From Streptomyces sp. NBC_00461 (GTDB taxonomy: Bacteria > Actinomycetota > Actinomycetes > Streptomycetales > Streptomycetaceae): 64,000 nucleotides of DNA. The stretch lies in contig NZ_CP107902.1 in the NCBI RefSeq assembly GCF_036013935.1, positions 5,489,001-5,553,000 of the forward strand, in the 5' to 3' direction. The translations under genes and the position numbers were made by a program. Below, in pieces: positions 53,515-60,681 of the stretch; within the stretch, counting starts at the first letter, position 1; each line of letters opens with the position of its first letter. The notes under the pieces are model-generated. The model was given only the letters and a program-made list of their open reading frames with translations. It ran no database searches and was not told the origin of the DNA.

Positions 53515-54033
53515 GCAGGCTCCGGTACAGGCGCAGGTGGTCACCAGGGGAGGATCCGCTGCCGCCGCGGATGCTGACGGCGACGGCGGGCAGCGGCATC
53601 ACCCCGGTGGCGGGAATGCCGCGCACGCTCGCGCGCCGCCGCGCCGCCGCGCCTCCGGACCCGCCCCCGGCGTCGTACTCCTGCAAACCGAACCCGGCCC
53701 GGACGGGTTTCCTCTTCCGGCCTCGCGGAGCGGCGGCGCGTCCGCCACGAGGGCCGGCACGACCGGACCGGGAGATCACGCAACGGTTGCAGCGCGGGTG
53801 GGCATGGCAGGGATCCATCGCACCGGCGTATCCATCGAGGGTGCGAGGCGCACCAGCCGCAGTACCATGGATCGTGGGTTGGCTCACTCTCACGTGCAGT
53901 CGCCCGGAAGGGCGACTCCGGCGTGGTTGCGCCGGAGTCGTTGGCTCAGCCGCAGTGCCGTTTCCGGCCGGGCGGCGACCTTCCAAGGGACGCGGCCCGC
54001 GTCGACCGGTGTCCGGCTCGGGAGGGACAGGGC
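53515..54033. other. Gene-free spacer with overlapping hairpins
   Basis: About 520 bases without a supported gene. At 53899-53916 GTCGCCC-GGAA-GGGCGAC and at 53914-53939 GACTCCGGCG-TGGTTG-CGCCGGAGTC are two perfect inverted repeats that share the bases GAC (53914-53916), so only one can form fully at a time. They lie about 100 bases upstream of the PRC-barrel gene. Confidence 0.55.
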
Positions 54034-54390
54034 ATGATCCACGCAGCCGACATCCGCGAGTGGCGCACCCATGAGGTCGTCGACCCGAAGGGGCACAGGA
54101 TCGGCGTGCTCGAAGCGGTCTACGTGGACACCACCACCGACCAACCGGCCGTGGTCACCATACGGACCGGGCTGCCGACTCGCCGTCACCTGGTCTTCGT
54201 GCCCGTCGACGACGCACTCCTGGGTCCGGGCTACGTGAAGATCGCCTACACCAGGAGCCTGGTCAGGAAGGCTCCTTCGATGGGCATGGACGACATCCTG
54301 CCCGCCGAGCAGGAGGAAGCGATCTTCCAGCACTACGGGATGACGTACCAGCCGGGCGCGAACGGCGAACGCAAGCTCGCACGCCGCTGA
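54034..54390 (+). CDS. PRC-barrel domain protein
   Basis: A 118-residue protein with a PRC-barrel: DIREWRTHEVVDPKGHRIGVLEAVYVD, then PAVVTIRTGL, HLVFVPVDDALLGPGYVKIAYT. A short helical tail ends QHYGMTY. PRC barrels occur in RimM and photosynthetic reaction centres; stand-alone copies in soil bacteria are linked with stress and have no fixed role. GGGAGGGA lies 7 bases before the ATG. It is followed after 33 bases by a small membrane protein gene, probably co-transcribed. Confidence 0.9.
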   Translation: MIHAADIREWRTHEVVDPKGHRIGVLEAVYVDTTTDQPAVVTIRTGLPTRRHLVFVPVDDALLGPGYVKIAYTRSLVRKAPSMGMDDILPAEQEEAIFQHYGMTYQPGANGERKLARR

Positions 54391-54423
54391 GCGACGGCAC
54401 GGTCCAAGGGAGGTGTCCGAGTC

Positions 54424-54594
54424 GTGGCGTACTTCCTCTTGTTCGCCCTCGTTGCCGTCGTCCTGGGGATCATCGGCGTGGCAGCCGGAGGTCTGGGCTA
54501 TCTGCTGATCATCGGCATCGTGGTTCTCGTGGCCGATGTGACCGTGGCCGCCGTGTGGCTGTCCCGGCGAGCCCGGCGGCGTCCTCTCCGCTGA
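54424..54594 (+). CDS. Small two-helix membrane protein behind the PRC gene
   Basis: A 56-residue protein: YFLLFALVAVVLGIIGVAA, a GGLGY turn, LLIIGIVVLVADVTVAAVW and the basic end RRARRRPLR. The start is GTG with AGGGAGGTG upstream. The hairpin layout recalls the other tiny hydrophobic proteins of this region, but the sequence differs. Function unknown. Confidence 0.68.
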   Translation: MAYFLLFALVAVVLGIIGVAAGGLGYLLIIGIVVLVADVTVAAVWLSRRARRRPLR

Positions 54595-55414
54595 CGACGA
54601 CGGGTGGCAGCGGACGACCACGACCTTGCAGCGCGCCGACCTGCGGTCGAAGAGCGGATGCCGTCTTCTGCTTCGCCGCCGCGGGTTCTGGACCCGCTGT
54701 GGGGGCGGATCACGCCCGTCACCGTGAACCCCAGACCCGCTCCCGGGCCGAGTCCCAGTCGGCCTCGGCCGCATCCCAACGCGGGCAGGACGCCCTGCCT
54801 CTCGCGCCCCCGCATCGGCCGGCCCCGGCCGTCCCCCCCCCGGAACGCACAGTCAGGCGCGCTTCTCGGCCGACTTCGGGGATCTCCCTGGGGGCGAGGG
54901 TTTCCGACCTCCCCCGATCAGCGCTCCTGTACCAGCAGCATCTCTCTGAGGCTGACGCCCGACGAGAGTCGAGGCGGGCACGTGCTCTGATCACCGTTTG
55001 GGTCCCGCCCGGAAGCACGCCCCCGTCGAGAGCCCACGCGATGGGAGCGCGTGCGCCCTGGGGGCACGCGACGGGCGGGGCGTGGTTGAGGTGGCCCACC
55101 ACGGTTCGGGTGCGCGGTCTTGGTCTACGGGACGAGTGGCGGAAGTGCTGTTCATGAGTTCTGGTCGACGTCGTTCCGCCGGAGCCGGCGAGTGTTCGGA
55201 GCGGCCGAAAAGGGTGCTCGCTCTCATCGGGCCGGAAGATCTGACCTAGTGTCAAGAATGGCTGCGCCGACGCCTGTTGTCCGGTCGGAGTGGCCGCGCA
55301 GGAGCGCCGAGGAGGACACGGTGCCTTGGATCGATCCGTATGTGGGGAACGACGGCGCTCAAGTCCGGGGAGTCGGTCGCTGTGCTCCGGGCCCTGTCGC
55401 TGTCCGGGGGCAGG
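54595..55414. other. Gene-poor stretch before the broken Mrr gene
   Basis: About 820 bases. Several open frames exist on both strands but lack ribosome sites and family resemblance. I see no tRNA, repeat array or terminator that I can support. Confidence 0.45.
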
Positions 55415-55861
55415 GTGAGCCGCCGGCCGCCGGTGCGGCGGACTCGTAAGTCCCCGAAGCGTGTCCCGGCCCCGACGAAGCCGAGAGGGCCCCAGCCGTT
55501 GGTGCTGGGCATGGCGGCTGCCGCGGGTGTCGGGTTCTGCGGCGCCGTGGGGCAGTGGCTGCTGGGCAACTGGTGGCTGCTCGCCGTGCTCGCCGCCGTC
55601 GTGGCCGGGGCCGGCGGTCTCTGGCTCACGCAGTGGGCGGTGAGCGCCCGCTGCTGGGAGCGGGTGCACGTGCGGAGGCTGCGGTACAGGCTCCCCCAGC
55701 TCGACGGGCTCCACCATGAGGACTTCGAGTTCGCGGTACGGGACCTGATGTGCCGTGACGGCTGTGCGGTTGCGGTGCAGGCGGGCGGGACCGGGGACAA
55801 CGGCGCGGAGCAGATGTCCCGACGATCAGGACGCCTCGGAAAAGTAGGGACGATCCGTTGA
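55415..55861 (+). pseudogene. Truncated Mrr-type restriction endonuclease gene
   Basis: 148 residues. A basic start (VSRRPPVRRTRKSPKRVP) is followed by two membrane helices (PLVLGMAAAAGVGFCGAVG and WWLLAVLAAVVAGAGGLWL). The beginning of the Mrr nuclease domain follows: LPQLDGLHHEDFEFAVRDLMCRDGC...GGTGDNGAE. In this family the catalytic Asp/Gln-x-Lys segment follows immediately. Here the sequence turns into QMSRRSGRLGKVGTIR and stops, so the nuclease lacks its active-site Lys and most of the domain. GTG 55415 has GGGGGCAG upstream. The break lies only about 115 bases before the glycosidase cluster. Confidence 0.75.
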
Positions 55862-55975
55862 CTTCTGTGCGGTCGGAACCCTAGCTTCAGCGTCAGCCGG
55901 TTCGGTAAACCGTGCACCGTTCGAGATATCGACCAACCTGTGTGTTCGGTTGTCGTGCCTCCGGAAGGAACCCGC

Positions 55976-58078
55976 ATGCCCGTTCAGGGTCTCGTCCCCC
56001 GTACAAGACGCCTGTGCAGAGCCGTCCTCGTCCGTACCGCGGTGCTCGCGATGGCCGCCGGTGCCCTGGTCGGCCTCCAGCACCAGCAGGCCACCGAACT
56101 GGGCCAGGCGGAACCGGTCGCGGTGACGTCCAACCAGATCGCGGTACCCCCGGCGCCGATGGGCTGGGCCTCGTGGAACACCTTCGTCGCGAACATCGAC
56201 TACAACGTGATCAAGGCGCAGGTCGACGCGTTCGTCGCAGCCGGACTGCCGGCGGCCGGGTACAAGTACATCAACATCGACGAGGGCTGGTGGCAGGGCA
56301 CCCGGGACAGCGCCGGCAACATCACCACTGACGAGTCCGAGTGGCCCGGCGGTATGAGCGCCATCGCCGACTACATCCACAGCAAGGGCCTCAAGGCGGG
56401 CATCTACACCGACGCCGGCAAGGACGGCTGCGGCTACTACTACCCGACCGGCCGCCCCGCCGCGCCCGGCAGTGGCAGCGAGGGCCACTACGACCAGGAC
56501 ATGCTCCAGTTCTCGAAGTGGGGCTTCGACTACGTCAAGGTCGACTGGTGCGGCGGCGACGTCGAGGGCCTCGACGCGAAGACGACGTACCAGGCCATCG
56601 GCGACGCCGCCGCCAAGGCGACCGCCACCACCGGCCGCGAGCTGAAACTGTCCATCTGCAACTGGGGCAAGCAGAACCCCTGGAACTGGGGCGCCGGCAT
56701 GGCCGCCCTGTGGCGTACCAACACCGACATCATCTACCACGGCCAGTCGCCGTCGTGGGACAGCATGCTCGCCAACTTCGACACGAACGTGCACCCCTCG
56801 GCCCAGCACACCGGCTACTACAACGACCCGGACATGCTCATGGTCGGCCTGGACGGCTTCACCGCCGCCCAGAACCGCAGCCACATGAACCTGTGGGCCG
56901 TCTCCGGCGCCCCGCTCCTCGCCGGCAACAACATAGCCACGATGAGCACCGAGACGCGTGACATCCTCACCAACCCCGAGGTCATCGCGGTCGACCAGGA
57001 CCCGCGCGGCCTCCAGGGCGTCAAGGTCGCCGAGGACACCACCGGACTGCAGGTCTACAGCAAGGTCCTGTCCGGCACCGGCAAGCGGGCCGTCGTCCTG
57101 CTCAACCGCACGGGCAGCGCGCAGAACATGACCGTCCGCTGGTCCGACCTCGGCCTGACCGGCGCCTCCGCCACGGTCCGCAACCTCTGGACGCGCTCCA
57201 ACGTGGGCAGCTTCGGCACCAGCTACACCGTCTCCGTCCCCGCCAAGGACTCCGTGATGCTCACGGTCACCGGCGGCACCGAGGCGGCGAGCGCCACGTA
57301 CGAGGCAGAGGCCACCGCCAACACCAAGGGCGGCTCCGCGGCCAACGCCACCTGCGCCAACTGCTCCGGCGCCACCAAGGTGGGCAACGTCGGCAACGGC
57401 GCCGCCAACACCCTCCGCTTCAACAACGTCACGGCCGACGCCACGGGCACCAAGGTCGTCGACATCGCCTACACCAACGGCGCCAACGCCGCCCGTACGG
57501 CCGTCCTCCAGGTCAACGGACAGCAGGCCACCACGGTGTCCTTCCCGCCGACCGGCTCCTGGACCACGCCCGGCACCGTCTCGGTCGAGGTGTCCCTGGC
57601 CAAGGGCTCGTCGAACACGCTGACGTTCTCCAACTCCTCCGCCTGGGCACCGGACTTCGACGCCATCGAGGTCCGCCCGCTGCCCGGCGCGAACGGCGCC
57701 CAGGTGGTCGGAGCGCAGTCGAACCGCTGCCTCGACATCAACAACAACACCATCACCAACGGCACCGACGCGCAGCTGTGGGGCTGCAACGGCGGCGAGA
57801 ACCAGTCGTGGAACAACACCTCCCGCAAGCAGCTCGTGGTCTACGGCAACAAGTGCCTGGACGCCTACAACCGGGGCACCACCAACGGCACCAGGGTCGT
57901 CATCTGGGACTGCAACGGCCAGAACAACCAGCAGTGGAACGCCAACGCGGACGGCACCATCACCAACGTGAACGCCGGCCTCTGCCTGGACGCCAACGGC
58001 GGGGGAACCGCCAACGGCACCAAGCTGGTCCTGTGGACCTGCAACGGCGGCAACAACCAGAAGTGGGCCCTGTCGTAG
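55976..58078 (+). CDS. Secreted GH27 glycosidase (probable beta-L-arabinopyranosidase/alpha-galactosidase) with lectin domain
   Basis: A 700-residue exported enzyme. A Sec-type signal covers about residues 12-38. The GH27 barrel covers 58-330: MGWASWNTF, nucleophile Asp190 in VKVDWCGG, acid/base Asp in NDPD (284-286). In alpha-galactosidases the motif after the second strand is DDGW; here it is IDEGWW with Glu103. That substitution was reported as the feature turning a Streptomyces GH27 enzyme into a beta-L-arabinopyranosidase. A beta-sandwich (335-435), a CBM35-like domain (YEAEATANTKGGSA, 440-565) and a ricin-type lectin with three QxW repeats (575-700) follow. GGAAGGA precedes ATG 55976. 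Confidence 0.88.
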   Translation: MPVQGLVPRTRRLCRAVLVRTAVLAMAAGALVGLQHQQATELGQAEPVAVTSNQIAVPPAPMGWASWNTFVANIDYNVIKAQVDAFVAAGLPAAGYKYINIDEGWWQGTRDSAGNITTDESEWPGGMSAIADYIHSKGLKAGIYTDAGKDGCGYYYPTGRPAAPGSGSEGHYDQDMLQFSKWGFDYVKVDWCGGDVEGLDAKTTYQAIGDAAAKATATTGRELKLSICNWGKQNPWNWGAGMAALWRTNTDIIYHGQSPSWDSMLANFDTNVHPSAQHTGYYNDPDMLMVGLDGFTAAQNRSHMNLWAVSGAPLLAGNNIATMSTETRDILTNPEVIAVDQDPRGLQGVKVAEDTTGLQVYSKVLSGTGKRAVVLLNRTGSAQNMTVRWSDLGLTGASATVRNLWTRSNVGSFGTSYTVSVPAKDSVMLTVTGGTEAASATYEAEATANTKGGSAANATCANCSGATKVGNVGNGAANTLRFNNVTADATGTKVVDIAYTNGANAARTAVLQVNGQQATTVSFPPTGSWTTPGTVSVEVSLAKGSSNTLTFSNSSAWAPDFDAIEVRPLPGANGAQVVGAQSNRCLDINNNTITNGTDAQLWGCNGGENQSWNNTSRKQLVVYGNKCLDAYNRGTTNGTRVVIWDCNGQNNQQWNANADGTITNVNAGLCLDANGGGTANGTKLVLWTCNGGNNQKWALS

Positions 58079-58143
58079 TCCGCACGACAGTGCGAGGGAC
58101 TGCAAGGCGTTCGGTGTAACTCCCGATCATGGATGTTGCATCG

Positions 58144-58365
58144 ATGACCAGTGAGAACGTGTCCGAGTCCGAGGCTGTCGAGTCCACGAAGGCCGTGGAC
58201 GACCAGTTGATGTGACGAGTTGGCGGGCCGGGCCCGGGCCGATATGGCGATCATGTCGCTCGGACCCCCACCGGCAAGGGCCAGGCCCGCTGGACCATGC
58301 GCTGGAAGACCGCGCTGAACGCCTTCGACATCACTTTCGACGGCCGCCTGTCGGCGGCCCGTCAC
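58144..58365 (+). mobile_element. Internally deleted IS256-family transposase remnant
   Basis: MTSENVSESEAVESTKAVDDQLM followed, after a one-base shift at 58213, by DELAGRARAD is the amino end of an IS256/Mutator-type transposase. At about 58262 it switches to TGKGQARWTMRWKTALNAFD and ITFDGRLSAAR, the carboxy end of the same family. The roughly 350 catalytic residues between are missing. Terminal inverted repeats were not found. It lies between the GH27 and GH43 genes. Confidence 0.72.
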
Positions 58366-58399
58366 CAACCCCAACCACTCCAGTCCCAAGGACGGAATC

Positions 58400-60451
58400 G
58401 TGGACATCACCAGACGTCAGCTCGGCCGGCTCGCCGGGGTCGGCACCGGGGCGCTCCTGCTGCCGGGCCTGCTGCCACCGAGCACGGCGGCGGCAGCCAC
58501 GCCTCCGGCCGGCACGTGGGGCGACCAGGGCGACGGCACCTACGTCAATCCCATCATCCCGGGCGACTTCAGTGACTGGGACTGTATCCGGGTCGGCGCC
58601 GACTACTACGGCATCACCAGCACGTTCGGGTACTCGCCCGGCGTGGCCGTCCTGCACTCGAAGGACCTGGTCAACTGGCGCACGCTCGGCGGCGCGGTCG
58701 ACGATCTCACCAGCATCGGGCCTGAGCTGAACTGGGACCGGATGAACCGCTTCGGCCGGGGCGTGTGGGCCGGGGCCATCCGGTACCACGCGGGCCGGTA
58801 CTGGGTGTACTTCAACACGCCCGACGAAGGCTTCTTCATGACGTCGGCCCCGTCGCCGACCGGGCCCTGGGACCCGCTGACGGCGGTGTGGCGGACCACC
58901 GGCTGGGACGACCCGTGCCCGTTCTGGGACGACGACGGCCAGGGCTACCTGGTCACCACGCACTACGCGGACAGCTACAAGGTGAACCTGTTCAAACTGT
59001 CCGAGGACGGCAAGTCGCTGGTCGGTTCGCCCACGGTCATCCACCAGTCGCCGGGCAGCGAGGCCAACAAGCTGTACAAGATCAACGGTCTCTACTACCA
59101 CCTCTTCAGCGAGGTGAAGTCCGAGGGCCGGGTGCTCATGATGAACCGCGGCTCCAGCCTCTACGGCCCGTTCGAGACCCGGCAGCTGCAGCACGTCAAC
59201 GCCTCGGTGGACCGCGAGCCCAACCAGGGCGGCCTGGTGCAGGCCCCGGACGGCACCTGGTACTTCGTGACCCATCACGGCCACGGCGACTGGGAGGGAC
59301 GCGTACTGTCCCTGCTGCCGGTGACCTGGGTGGACGGCTGGCCGATCCTGGGCTCGGTGGGCGCGGACGGCATCGGCAACATGGTGTGGACGGGCCAGGT
59401 GCCCGCCGGCGGCACGCCCGGTCTGCCGGTCGACGCGCTGCCCTCCGTGGTGACCAGCGACCTGTTCACCGACACCCGCCTCAGGCCGCAGTGGGAGTGG
59501 TACTACCAGCCGCGCGCGGACCGGTGGTCGTTGACCGAACGCCCCGGCTACCTGCGATTGAAGGCGTTCGCACCGCTGGCGGCCGACAACCTGACCAAGG
59601 TCGGCAACACCCTCACCCAACGGGTGCTGCGCACGGCGGGCGGCGCGACGGTGACCGTCCGCCTCGAACTGGCCGGCCTCGACGACGGCCAGCACGCCGG
59701 GCTGTGCCACTACGCGGCCACCTACGCCGGGCTGGGTGTCCGGCGCTCCGGGACCACCACCACGATCGCGCACAACGCCGGCGGCACCCTCACCTACGGT
59801 CCGGTGATCACGCAGAACGCCGTGTGGCTGCGCACCTCCTGGGACGTCAACGGAGTCAGCCACTTCTCCTACAGCCTCGACGGGAACGCGTTCACCACGT
59901 TCGGCGGCACCTACCAGCTCACCTGGGGCGGTTACCGCGGTGACCGGGTCGGCCTCTACACCTACAACCCGAACGGCACCGGCTACGTCGACGTCGACTC
60001 GGTGCAGTACACCCTCGCACCCACCAGGGCCTACAAGTGCGTCAGCGTGCGCAGCGGCAAGGTCGCCGACGTCTCCGGCGCCTCGAACGTGGATGGCGCC
60101 GCCGTGATCCAGTGGCCCTACTCCGGCGCATCGAACCAGCAGTGGGCCTTCCAGTCCACAGCGGACGGCTACCACACCATCATGTGCGTCCGCAGCGGCA
60201 AGGTCCTCGACGTGGCAGGGTCCTCGACGGCCGACGGCGCGCGGATCGTGCAGTCGATCCCCGACGGCCGGACCAGCCAGCAGTGGCAGTTGGGTCCGCA
60301 GACCGGTGGCGTGTTCGCCGTGGTCAACCGCAACAGCGGCAAGGTGCTCGACGTCAGCGGAGGCAGCACGGCCGACGGCGCCGCACTGATCCAGTACCAC
60401 GACGTCGGCAGCTCCAATCAGCGATGGACCTTTCAGCGCGTCACCGGCTAG
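58400..60451 (+). CDS. Secreted GH43 glycosidase with ricin-like lectin domain
   Basis: A 683-residue enzyme with a Tat-type signal (TRRQLGRLAGVGTGALLLPG, cleavage near AAAA at 34). The GH43 five-bladed propeller covers about 45-340. The general base Asp is in NPIIPGDFSDWD, the auxiliary Asp is in WDDPCPFWDDDG, and the acid Glu is in PGSEANKLYK. A GH43 carboxy beta-sandwich (about 350-540, LFTDTRLRPQWEWYYQ) and three lectin repeats of the form SGKVLDVSG..STADGA..IQ (545-683) follow. GH43 covers arabinofuranosidases, xylosidases and exo-1,3-beta-galactanases; the exact specificity is open. The start is GTG 58400, just behind the transposase remnant. Confidence 0.88.
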   Translation: MDITRRQLGRLAGVGTGALLLPGLLPPSTAAAATPPAGTWGDQGDGTYVNPIIPGDFSDWDCIRVGADYYGITSTFGYSPGVAVLHSKDLVNWRTLGGAVDDLTSIGPELNWDRMNRFGRGVWAGAIRYHAGRYWVYFNTPDEGFFMTSAPSPTGPWDPLTAVWRTTGWDDPCPFWDDDGQGYLVTTHYADSYKVNLFKLSEDGKSLVGSPTVIHQSPGSEANKLYKINGLYYHLFSEVKSEGRVLMMNRGSSLYGPFETRQLQHVNASVDREPNQGGLVQAPDGTWYFVTHHGHGDWEGRVLSLLPVTWVDGWPILGSVGADGIGNMVWTGQVPAGGTPGLPVDALPSVVTSDLFTDTRLRPQWEWYYQPRADRWSLTERPGYLRLKAFAPLAADNLTKVGNTLTQRVLRTAGGATVTVRLELAGLDDGQHAGLCHYAATYAGLGVRRSGTTTTIAHNAGGTLTYGPVITQNAVWLRTSWDVNGVSHFSYSLDGNAFTTFGGTYQLTWGGYRGDRVGLYTYNPNGTGYVDVDSVQYTLAPTRAYKCVSVRSGKVADVSGASNVDGAAVIQWPYSGASNQQWAFQSTADGYHTIMCVRSGKVLDVAGSSTADGARIVQSIPDGRTSQQWQLGPQTGGVFAVVNRNSGKVLDVSGGSTADGAALIQYHDVGSSNQRWTFQRVTG

Positions 60452-60681
60452 TACTCCACCTCGATCCACCGGGCTGATCTCGGTGAGCGGGAACCTCGTA
60501 CCTCATCCGGCGAGCGTCCGCGCCAACCACGCCCCTGCCCCTTCGCGGCTGTCAGCGGCAGCGCCGCAACCGCGCCGAAGAGCCTCAGCGAGCCGCGTCA
60601 TCGGCCGGTACAAGTGAGGGTCGGCTGCCGTCGGCAGCCACCGCCCGAACCCAGCGGCCACAACAGTTTCTGGAGGTCTGA

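Noticed and set aside
54719..55717. 332-codon minus-strand frame over the gene-poor stretch
   Set aside because: It overlaps the Mrr remnant antisense and has no start signal or family resemblance.
55826..58105. 759-codon open frame antisense to the GH27 gene
   Set aside because: Val/Gly/Asp-rich mirror translation of a gene with complete catalytic motifs.
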